Source: Thalassolituus maritimus (GTDB taxonomy: Bacteria > Pseudomonadota > Gammaproteobacteria > Pseudomonadales > Oceanobacteraceae). Taken from it: 64,000 nucleotides of DNA. This document shows, piece after piece, positions 36,729-43,638 of the stretch. Under the pieces are notes generated by a model. That model did no database searches. It worked only from the letters and a program-made list of their open reading frames with translations, and had not been told where the DNA came from. Made by a program: the position numbers and the translations under genes. How positions within the stretch are numbered: the first letter of the stretch is position 1; each line of letters opens with the position of its first letter. Where the stretch lies: positions 186,001 through 250,000 of the forward strand of contig NZ_FTOH01000001.1 of assembly GCF_900156675.1 (NCBI RefSeq), given 5' to 3'.

Positions 36729-36740
36729 GGTCATTCCTCC

Positions 36741-38027
36741 TCACGCGGTCGCATCGCTTTTGCTGTCTACTTCTTTGTTATTTTCAACAGCGGAAGACTT
36801 ACTTTTTGCACCTTTTTTTGAACGGGCTGACCCCAGATCAATAGCGGCGCTTTTATGTGTCTCTTCAGGCTTTACCGTGAAATCCCTATCCAGTGAGAAG
36901 AATGATTCACAGCCGTCTTCAGTGACATGAATGGTGTCTGAAATACCGCAGGTTTTATCGCCATCTACGCCCCACATCCATGGGATCAGGTGGAAGGTCA
37001 TACCTTCTTTCAGAACGGTACCGTCACCTTGTTTCAGGCTGACGATATAGCCTTCGTCCCAGCTTGGTGGGAAGGCGATACCAATGGAGTAACCGGAGCG
37101 GGTGATCAGTCTCGCCCCCACGGTGTTATCTGAAATAATATTGCGCACCAGGTTATCAACGTCCGACACTGTCATGCCGGGTTGAACGATGTTGTGCACG
37201 GCATCCAGTGCTTTTTTCATGGTCTCCTGTGCCTGGTACATAGAGTCCGGCATATTGCCCAGCATGACGGTACGCATCATGGCGGTGTGGTAACGGCGGT
37301 AGCAGCCACCCACTTCAAGAAATACATGCTCGTCGGGCTGAATAACACGACCTTCCCAAGTGGCGTGACCAATCATAGTGCGAGGGCCGGACGTCACGTA
37401 CGGCATGACCGAAGGAAATTCACCACCGGCGCGGAACATGGCTGCGCTGATGGCAGCACCGACTTCATTCTCGGTTGCACCGGCATGACAGGCTTCGATA
37501 CCTGCGACCATGCCGGCTTCAGTGGCGATAGCCGCGCGTTTCATTATTTCTATTTCCACGCGCGACTTGCAGACGCGGCCTTCCTCAACAATGCCAAAGC
37601 AGTCGAGCAGCTTTCCATCTTTAAGTGATGTGTGAATCACATCCTGATGGTAAGCCGGGAAGAAGTAACTATTACGCTCGTAACCGATGCGTTTATTAGC
37701 TAGCCCAAATTCGCGCAATGCATCGACCAGCATCTGAATGGCATCACCAGTATCGGGGTAGGGGCGTGTGACCTCTACCCAGGTCCGGGCGATAACATTC
37801 GATTCTTCGAGTGCACGCGTAATCATGAAAGGCTCTTTCTCGAGCGGTACGACTAAGGCCTGAAAAAAGCTGTACCCTGTGGTCTGGTAGTCCGTCAGGT
37901 ACATGATATTTTCAGGGTCAGAAATAACGACGGCATCCAGATGTCGTTCCTGAATCCGCTGGCGCAGTTCTTCGATCCGGCGCACGTACTCTTCGTGCGG
38001 GAAAGTCATATCATCACGTTCAATCAT
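36741..38027 (-). CDS. doeA: Ectoine hydrolase (M24-fold)
   Basis: DoeA/EutD opens the ectoine ring to N-acetyl-diaminobutyrate. 428 residues: creatinase N-terminal domain (~8-150) and a pita-bread M24 domain (~165-390). The usual M24 metal ligand pattern (D..G..Y..Y..D.TR) is replaced by LEVGGCYRRYHTAMMRTV, consistent with the ectoine-hydrolase branch rather than a metallopeptidase. The last ~45 residues form a Ser/Lys/Ala-rich polar tail beyond the normal family end. The ATG at 38027 overlaps the doeD stop (ATGA). Context with doeB, doeD and doeC makes the assignment firm. Confidence 0.9.
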   Translation of the reverse strand: MIERDDMTFPHEEYVRRIEELRQRIQERHLDAVVISDPENIMYLTDYQTTGYSFFQALVVPLEKEPFMITRALEESNVIARTWVEVTRPYPDTGDAIQMLVDALREFGLANKRIGYERNSYFFPAYHQDVIHTSLKDGKLLDCFGIVEEGRVCKSRVEIEIMKRAAIATEAGMVAGIEACHAGATENEVGAAISAAMFRAGGEFPSVMPYVTSGPRTMIGHATWEGRVIQPDEHVFLEVGGCYRRYHTAMMRTVMLGNMPDSMYQAQETMKKALDAVHNIVQPGMTVSDVDNLVRNIISDNTVGARLITRSGYSIGIAFPPSWDEGYIVSLKQGDGTVLKEGMTFHLIPWMWGVDGDKTCGISDTIHVTEDGCESFFSLDRDFTVKPEETHKSAAIDLGSARSKKGAKSKSSAVENNKEVDSKSDATA

Positions 38028-39298
38028 GCGGCTTTCTCCATAACGCTGCGGACAGATTCAGTCAGAATTTCCAGACCTGCAATTAAGTCAGATTTAGGGA
38101 TGGTCAGCGGTGGGATAATTTTCAGGACTTTGCCTCCCGTTCCGCAGGCCGCAATGATTAATCCTTTTTTAAAGCATTCCTGAACCACGGCAGCACTGCG
38201 CTCACCGGAACCCATGTCCAACCCGAAGATCATGCCTTTGCCGCGTAGTTGCAGACTTTTATCCGCGTGGAGCAGTGGTTGCAGGTATTGATCAACCAAT
38301 ACTGATTTATCTTTTACTTCCTTCATGAAGTCGTCATTCCGGAAATAATCGAGGGCAACCTTACCCGCAACGAAGGAGAGGTTCTGGCCTCGGAAAGTCC
38401 CTGTGTGCTCACCCGGCGACCAGTGCTTATCCAATTCAGGGTGGACAAGGTTCATCGCCATGGGGGTGCCTATGCCACCGATACCTTTCGCCATGCAGAC
38501 GATATCCGGCATCACGCCCAAATCATCGAAGCTGAAGTAATTACCTGTACGACCGCAGCCGACCTGAATGTCGTCAATAATCAGAACCGCACCGAGCTCT
38601 TTTGCGAGGGCGGCGACACCTTTCATCCATTCTTTGCCGGCGACGTTTACCCCGCCTTCCGCCTGAATGGTTTCCAGCAAAATGGCCGCAGGCTTCGCCA
38701 TACCGCTCGAGGTATTCAGGTAGCGCGCACGAAGATGGTCGAGCGCTTCCAGGCCACATCCTTGGTTACAACCACTGCAGGGAACTTCGCAGCCAAATGC
38801 TTCGTGGCGGACGTGATTGAGTGGTACACCAGAGGCGTTGCGAAAGTACTCGTTTGCAGTAGCGGCAAGTGAGCCAAGTGTCATACCGTGGAAGCCCTGA
38901 CTGAAGGCCAGAATTTCGGTTCTGCCCGTTGCCCGGCGCGCAATTTTCATCGCTGCTTCAACGGCATTGGTACCTGTCGGTCCCATAAATTGTATGCGGT
39001 GCGACATATTACGCGGCTCAAGAATCAGATCCGTGAAGGTCTGCATAAACTCAGCTTTTGCACTGGTCTGCATATCCAGACTATGAAGTACGCCGTCGTT
39101 TTTCATGTAATCAATCATGGCGTTAATCATGGCTTCGTTATTGTGGCCAAAATTCAGCACACCTGCGCCAGCAAAGAAGTCGATATATTCCTTGCCAGTA
39201 TCATCGGTCTGGCGTGCGTTTTTAGCGGTCGTAAAAGTAACAGGGTAAACGCGGCTGTAGCCGCGCACATTTGATTCGCGCTGCTCAAAAATAGTCAT
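38024..39298 (-). CDS. doeD: Diaminobutyrate-2-oxoglutarate transaminase of ectoine degradation
   Basis: Converts L-2,4-diaminobutyrate to aspartate semialdehyde; the related EctB runs the reverse in synthesis. 424 residues, class III PLP aminotransferase: FFAGAGVLNFGHNN, GPTGTNAVEAAMKIARRATG (start of the family core), FSQGFHGMTLGSLAAT, IIDDIQVGCGRTG and PLP Lys in MAKGIGGIGTPMA. A CSGCNQGC segment (~175-182) is a Cys cluster inside the family. No ectA or ectC is next to it, and the doe neighbours show it works in breakdown. Second gene of the operon, 48 bp after doeB. Confidence 0.87.
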   Translation of the reverse strand: MTIFEQRESNVRGYSRVYPVTFTTAKNARQTDDTGKEYIDFFAGAGVLNFGHNNEAMINAMIDYMKNDGVLHSLDMQTSAKAEFMQTFTDLILEPRNMSHRIQFMGPTGTNAVEAAMKIARRATGRTEILAFSQGFHGMTLGSLAATANEYFRNASGVPLNHVRHEAFGCEVPCSGCNQGCGLEALDHLRARYLNTSSGMAKPAAILLETIQAEGGVNVAGKEWMKGVAALAKELGAVLIIDDIQVGCGRTGNYFSFDDLGVMPDIVCMAKGIGGIGTPMAMNLVHPELDKHWSPGEHTGTFRGQNLSFVAGKVALDYFRNDDFMKEVKDKSVLVDQYLQPLLHADKSLQLRGKGMIFGLDMGSGERSAAVVQECFKKGLIIAACGTGGKVLKIIPPLTIPKSDLIAGLEILTESVRSVMEKAA

Positions 39299-39346
39299 GA
39301 GTCTGATCCTCTCGTTAATAGGTATTTTTTAGGAGTGGATCAGGTC

Positions 39347-40507
39347 TCAGGGGGGAGTACGCATCCCGGTTAAACGACAGAACCAACGACAGACATCTTC
39401 AATCAATCGGTCGTTGAAGTCGTAGTGTGGGCTGTGACATGGATGCGGATTACGGCGTCCGTCATCGCTTCCGATCAGTGCGAAGGCACCGGGAATTTTC
39501 CTTAAGTAATAACTGAAATCTTCTGATGCCATGACCGGCATAGGCCGCCCATGTTCCAGCGCCTTTTCGCCGTAGAGCCCAGTCCAGGCAGCTCTCGCAG
39601 ATCTGGCTTGTTCGGGATGATTAATGGTCGCCTGGTAGCGGCCGTGATGTGTTACCTGACACTCAACACCATACGCTGCTGCCGTATTTTCGGCGGTTGT
39701 AGTAATGGAGTGATTGACCAGTTCGCGGGTTGCTTCGTCAGGCACGCGGATGCTGCCAGCGATGGTCGCACTGTCAGCCATGACCGTAGGGGCGTTACCC
39801 GCATTGAACTGAGTCACGCTGACCACCGCATTTGCCTGAGGTGGTAACCGGCGGCTGACCACCTGTTGTAAGGCGACCACGATAGCAGAGCCTGCTAATA
39901 CAACATCGTTGCAGACTTCTGGTTGACTGGCGTGCCCACCTTTACCCGACAAGCGGATATCGAACGTTCCGTTACCACACATAACCAGCTCATCAGGGCA
40001 GGCCATTGTGCCGTAAGGCAGTGCCGGCCAGTTGTGCCAGCCGTAGATTTCGCTGACGCCTTCCAGTGCACCTTCGCGAATCATTTCACGGGCGCCATGG
40101 CCGCCTTCTTCAGCAGGTTGGAACAACAGAATAACCTGACGGGAAAGTTCGTTTTCGTGGAGCTTCAGCCAACGTGCAGTGGCAAGCAGAACCGCGGTAT
40201 GGCCGTCGTGACCACAGGCATGCATGCAGCCTGATGTCGTGGATGACCAGTCAGCGTCTGTGGCTTCGTTGATGGGGAGTGCGTCGATATCCGCACGCAG
40301 TGCAATGGCTGGCGTAGTGCCCTGTTCATTAATAACAGCAACCGTGCCGGTATCAGCGCAGGCTTTCCAGCGTATTTTAAGATCAGTCAGGAGCGAACGG
40401 ATTTTCTTTGCCGTACCGTGTTCCTCCCAGCTTAACTCCGGGCGCTGATGTAACTCGCGACGAATATTTTTTGCGAAGCTTAATGTCTCTTGCCAGTCGT
40501 CAGACAT
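39347..40507 (-). CDS. doeB: N-alpha-acetyl-L-2,4-diaminobutyrate deacetylase
   Basis: DoeB removes acetate from N-acetyl-diaminobutyrate, the second step of ectoine use. 386 residues, M20 amidohydrolase family: HACGHDGHTAVLL and AEEGGHGAREMI give most of the zinc ligands, HNWPALPYG and the C-terminal ASEDFSYYLRKIPG (last ligand region) complete the site; a dimerisation domain lies at ~180-290. On sequence alone it resembles hippurate hydrolases; context decides. First gene of doeBDAC, start ATG 40507 with GGAGA upstream. Confidence 0.88.
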   Translation of the reverse strand: MSDDWQETLSFAKNIRRELHQRPELSWEEHGTAKKIRSLLTDLKIRWKACADTGTVAVINEQGTTPAIALRADIDALPINEATDADWSSTTSGCMHACGHDGHTAVLLATARWLKLHENELSRQVILLFQPAEEGGHGAREMIREGALEGVSEIYGWHNWPALPYGTMACPDELVMCGNGTFDIRLSGKGGHASQPEVCNDVVLAGSAIVVALQQVVSRRLPPQANAVVSVTQFNAGNAPTVMADSATIAGSIRVPDEATRELVNHSITTTAENTAAAYGVECQVTHHGRYQATINHPEQARSARAAWTGLYGEKALEHGRPMPVMASEDFSYYLRKIPGAFALIGSDDGRRNPHPCHSPHYDFNDRLIEDVCRWFCRLTGMRTPP

Positions 40508-40993
40508 AACGTCTCCTGCCTGTCATGAGAGAGCAGTGTTTGCTCTTTCAGAGAATTGTTTGCTGTTTACTCTCCGTGCCCTGAAATAGTTATTGCAACG
40601 TGCAGGCCAGTTTTTTAACTGTTTAGGGGGCTAAGTTTTCAATCTTTTGAAATATGAATTTAAAAAAATATTAGTTTTCAATTGCTTGTAGTTCAGAAGT
40701 TAAAGAAGAAATAAATCAAAGAAGCTGAATCTGTTTAGGCCCTAAAACAGTTCAGGCGTCTATCCACGGCTACGAATGTAACCTTGTGGTGCACCTGCGC
40801 AATATCGGGGCAATGTTTGAGGTGACGGGTAACAAGTATGATTTACACTAGCAAACGCCTCTATTCACGCCAGAGTAGACAAGGGATACGTCATATCTGG
40901 CCAACCGGTTGAAGGTCTGCAAGCGAAGGAAGTAGCATCATTGATCTGTGTGAAAACACACCATAAAAATAATGATAAATATCTGGGGTTACT
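40508..40993. other. 486-bp divergent regulatory region, doeB / beta-propeller gene
   Basis: No gene seen. The middle (~40630-40720) is A+T-rich. Two related motifs occur: CTGTTTAGGGGGCTAA (40619-40634) and CTGTTTAGGCCCTAA (40731-40745), 112 bp apart, both with TTAG/CTAA arms; the second is extended to a CTGTTT/AAACAG palindrome. They are candidate operators for the doe operon, whose regulator is not in the window. Confidence 0.45.
40941..40969 (+). promoter_or_regulatory. Candidate promoter with GTGTG/CACAC palindrome
   Basis: TTGATC (40941-40946), 17 bp, TAAAAA (40964-40969). The spacer holds GTGTG-AAAA-CACAC (40948-40961), a likely operator. It lies 25 bp upstream of the beta-propeller gene. 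Confidence 0.4.
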
Positions 40994-42292
40994 ATGAACT
41001 TCCGTAAAACAGGCCTGACACTGGCGTTTGCGTCAGCGGCGGCCGTATTCTCTGCACCAGCGTCGGCTGGTTGGTTCGACTGGCTCTTTCCTTCGCCTCC
41101 TGCTGAAGAGGAAGAAGAGGTCGTTGTTGATCAGCCTGACTACTCTGATGGTTTACGTCCGGCTATTTTCGTAGGTAACAACTGGGACGGTACTATCGAC
41201 GTTATCGATGGTGATAACTACGAAATTCTGGGCCGCGTTAACGGTATTCCTGATTACGAAGAGCGCATGGAGGAAATCAAAGCTGATTTCTGGCGTTACA
41301 CGGTATTCCTGGGTATACGTCAGCTTATTGGTGAAGGGAACGACCAATACGTAGATGACATGTACAGCACCAACGACGGTGAGCTTCTGATCGTTTCCCG
41401 CCCAAGCTTCGCGGACGTAGTAGCACTGGATCTTGATAACGGTGAAATCGTCTGGCGTTTCGAAGTAGATGGCGTTCGTTCCGACCATATGGCGCTGTCT
41501 CCAGACGGTACTCAGGTGGCTGTATCGGCGTCTACGGGCAGTGTTGTTCATCTTTTGAATGTGTATACGGGTGAAGAAGAAGGGCGCTTCCCTACCGGCA
41601 ATTCACCGCACGAAAACCTGTATTCCGATGATGGTAAGTATATTTACCACTCGAGTATCGGTTTCGTATTTATGCCGTTTGATGGCAGAGTTCTGCGCGA
41701 TACTACGCGTGGTGAGCGTAAGTTCATCGTGTACGACACAGAAGCTGAACAGATCGTTAAGGATATCGACATCAAGGCGAAGCTGAAAGAGGCTGGTCTC
41801 GGTGATCTGAGCCCGTCGATTCGTCCGATGGCACATACCAGCGATTATCGCTTCTTCTACTTCCAGTTGTCGTTCCTGCATGGTCTGGTTGAGTTTGATA
41901 TGGAAACTGAAACCATCACGCGTCTGGCGGAGCTGCCGAATATGGTTCCTTATCTGCCTAAGGTTTACTACGTGAATGACTCTGCGCACCATGGCCTGGC
42001 GATGAGCGCTGACGATTCAGCGCTCTGTGTTGCTGGCACCATGGATGACTACGCGGCGATCGTTGACCGTGAAACGTTCGAGTACACCATTCTGGAAGGT
42101 CTGGGTAAGAAGGCCTACTGGGCAGTATCAGACCGCAGTGGTGAGAACTGTCTGATTTCCTGGAGTGAGACTGATCAGGTATCTGTCATCAACTATGCGA
42201 CTCGTGAAGAGATTAAGCGCATTGATGTGGGTAACCATCCTCAGCGTATCCGTGAAGGTATGCTGAAGGCCGACTGGTTGTCTTTGTACTGA
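40994..42292 (+). CDS. Exported YncE-like beta-propeller protein
   Basis: Secreted or periplasmic protein, 432 residues. Signal peptide ~1-25 (FASAAAVFSAPASA-GW), then a short acidic Glu-rich spacer and repeated propeller blades with the pattern seen in YncE/surface-layer propellers: IFVGNNWDGTIDVIDGDN, LDLDNGEIVWRFEVDG, ALSPDGTQVAVSASTGS, VYDTEAEQIVKDID, MSADDSALCVAGTMDDY (blade ends), VINYATREEIKRIDVG. About six to seven blades. No catalytic motif. Single gene with its own promoter and a strong terminator. Role unknown; binding or cell-envelope function is a guess. Confidence 0.78.
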   Translation: MNFRKTGLTLAFASAAAVFSAPASAGWFDWLFPSPPAEEEEEVVVDQPDYSDGLRPAIFVGNNWDGTIDVIDGDNYEILGRVNGIPDYEERMEEIKADFWRYTVFLGIRQLIGEGNDQYVDDMYSTNDGELLIVSRPSFADVVALDLDNGEIVWRFEVDGVRSDHMALSPDGTQVAVSASTGSVVHLLNVYTGEEEGRFPTGNSPHENLYSDDGKYIYHSSIGFVFMPFDGRVLRDTTRGERKFIVYDTEAEQIVKDIDIKAKLKEAGLGDLSPSIRPMAHTSDYRFFYFQLSFLHGLVEFDMETETITRLAELPNMVPYLPKVYYVNDSAHHGLAMSADDSALCVAGTMDDYAAIVDRETFEYTILEGLGKKAYWAVSDRSGENCLISWSETDQVSVINYATREEIKRIDVGNHPQRIREGMLKADWLSLY

Positions 42293-42331
42293 TCTCCCGG
42301 TCTGGGCTCCCTAGGCGAGTCCTTCAGACGC

Positions 42332-42368
42332 AAAAAAGCCCCGTCAGATGTATCTGACGGGGCTTTTC
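42332..42368. terminator. Bidirectional terminator, beta-propeller gene / bfr
   Basis: AAAAGCCCCGTCAGAT (42334-42349) pairs with ATCTGACGGGGCTTTT (42352-42367), 16 bp, with A and T runs built in. Serves both convergent genes. Confidence 0.93.
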
Positions 42369-42386
42369 TAGTTCGCGACAGTCTGA

Positions 42387-42866
42387 TCAGTCGTCGTCTT
42401 CTTCCAGCTGTGACTGCTGGTAACGCTCAATGCCGATCTTATCAATCAGGCTAAGTTGAGTTTCAAGCCAGTCGACGTGTTCCTCTTCTGATTCAAGGAT
42501 GTCGTTGAGCATGTCACGACTGACGTAGTCTTTTACTTCTTCACAGTAGGCAATAGCTTCACGCAAGTCTGGGATGGCCTTCATCTCGAGCTTGAGGTCG
42601 CACTCGATCATTTCTTTGGTGTTCTCACCGATCATGAGGCGGCCCAGATCCTGAAGATTGGGTAAACCTTCCAGAAAGAGGATGCGCTCGATCAGGACAT
42701 CTGCGTGTTTCATTTCATCAATTGACTCGTGGTACTCGTGATCTGCAATTTTCTTGAGCCCCCAGTCTTTGTACATGCGCGCATGCAGGAAGTACTGATT
42801 AATGGCCACCAGTTCATTGGCCAGAATTGTATTGAGGTGTTCGATAACCTTAGCGTCGCCTTTCAT
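42387..42866 (-). CDS. bfr: Bacterioferritin
   Basis: Iron-storage protein forming 24-mers with haem between subunits. 159 residues: [31 protein letters not shown] begins the four-helix bundle. Ferroxidase residues are present: Glu18 (ANELVAIN), Glu51/His54 (DEMKHAD), Glu94 (LEMKAI) and Glu127/His130 (EEEHVDW); the haem-ligand Met52 (DEMKH) is also present. Start ATG 42866 with GGGAGA upstream; the longer frame to 42929 adds non-family residues. bfd, encoding its partner ferredoxin, lies upstream on the same strand behind its own terminator. Confidence 0.95.
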   Translation of the reverse strand: MKGDAKVIEHLNTILANELVAINQYFLHARMYKDWGLKKIADHEYHESIDEMKHADVLIERILFLEGLPNLQDLGRLMIGENTKEMIECDLKLEMKAIPDLREAIAYCEEVKDYVSRDMLNDILESEEEHVDWLETQLSLIDKIGIERYQQSQLEEDDD

Positions 42867-42899
42867 TGCCAGCGTCTCCCTGTGAGTGAATATGACTCT

Positions 42900-42929
42900 A
42901 TTCTGGATACTGATTTGGTCTTGAGTCAA
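42900..42929 (-). promoter_or_regulatory. Candidate bfr promoter
   Basis: On the minus strand TTGACT (42929-42924), 18 bp, CAGAAT (42905-42900), 34 bp before the bfr start. It lies just after the bfd terminator, so bfr can be transcribed on its own. Confidence 0.5.
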
Positions 42930-42950
42930 ACGATTAGGGAGCTTTGGGGT

Positions 42951-42998
42951 GAAAAAAATAAGGGACTGAAAACGATTTAGTTTTCAGTCCCTTATTTG
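42951..42998 (-). terminator. bfd terminator
   Basis: An 18-bp perfect stem (42956-42973 with 42980-42997; arm core AAGGGACTGAAAAC) with a 6-base loop, followed on the minus strand by TTTTTTTC. It separates bfd from bfr. The strength is unusual for two functionally linked genes and means separate control. Confidence 0.9.
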
Positions 42999-43084
42999 GG
43001 GGATATTTGGCCATAAATGATAGGCATTTATGGCTTAATACAGGTCGAAATCGTAACGAATCAGATTTGTCAGGTGTCCGCTGA

Positions 43085-43285
43085 TCAAGCCGCAGAGAAG
43101 AGGTGGCTCATCTGCGCGGCCGTCTGTTTGGCTTCGTTAAAGATGGCTTTGGCATCACGAGCACATTTTCCACACTGACTTCCAAGACCGGTACACTCTT
43201 TCAGCTGGCTCATGCGGGTAGCACCTTGCTCAGCAGCAGCAACGATGTCGCGGTCAGTTACTCCTTTGCAGATACATACGTACAT
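43085..43285 (-). CDS. bfd: Bacterioferritin-associated ferredoxin
   Basis: Bfd is a small [2Fe-2S] protein that reduces bacterioferritin iron so that it can be released. 66 residues with the four cluster Cys: Cys4 and Cys6 (YVCICKGV) and CGKC (38-41, in GSQCGKCARD), the typical CxC...CxxC spacing, and a fifth Cys in ECTGLG. Single Fer2_BFD domain. bfd usually rises under iron limitation; its upstream region holds a weak Fur-like match. Confidence 0.94.
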   Translation of the reverse strand: MYVCICKGVTDRDIVAAAEQGATRMSQLKECTGLGSQCGKCARDAKAIFNEAKQTAAQMSHLFSAA

Positions 43286-43638
43286 TTAAGCCCACCTGAG
43301 TTGTTGTTAAGAAACTGATGCCATTATAAATACGAATTACTATCAAACGCAAGTTTTCAGAGGATGGAAGTGCGAATGATTTGTAACAATTAAGCTCGTA
43401 TGAAGCGTTTAGGCCAGGGGGCAGAGAGTAGGGAGGGTTTACTGACAGTTCTGTCAGGTAGGGGCCGTTTGTTGAGTAAAGATCAATTAAAAAACGAACA
43501 AACGTTAATCGGGTCACATTTTCTGGTGTACACTTGTTTAGAATAAGTGTTGTCAGGTGTGGTTCTGATTTACCGGATTCATATCTACGCTCAGGGAAGG
43601 CACTACAAATAATAAAAATACGTTTTGGTGCGCACAGC
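43286..43638. other. 353-bp region between bfd and the GGDEF/EAL gene
   Basis: Holds the bfd promoter and a perfect palindrome CTGACAG-TT-CTGTCAG (43442-43457) about 180 bp before the GGDEF/EAL gene, a possible operator. No gene or RNA recognised. Confidence 0.45.
43323..43352 (-). promoter_or_regulatory. bfd promoter with weak Fur-like site
   Basis: On the minus strand TTGCGT (43352-43347), 18 bp, TATAAT (43328-43323). The spacer GATAGTAATTCGTATTTAT matches the Fur consensus at about 10 of 19 positions. The promoter is convincing; the Fur site is not secure. Confidence 0.5.

Noticed and set aside
38024-39298. Calling this aminotransferase ectB of ectoine synthesis
   Set aside because: No ectA or ectC adjoins it and the three neighbours are degradation genes with overlapping ends, so doeD is the better call.
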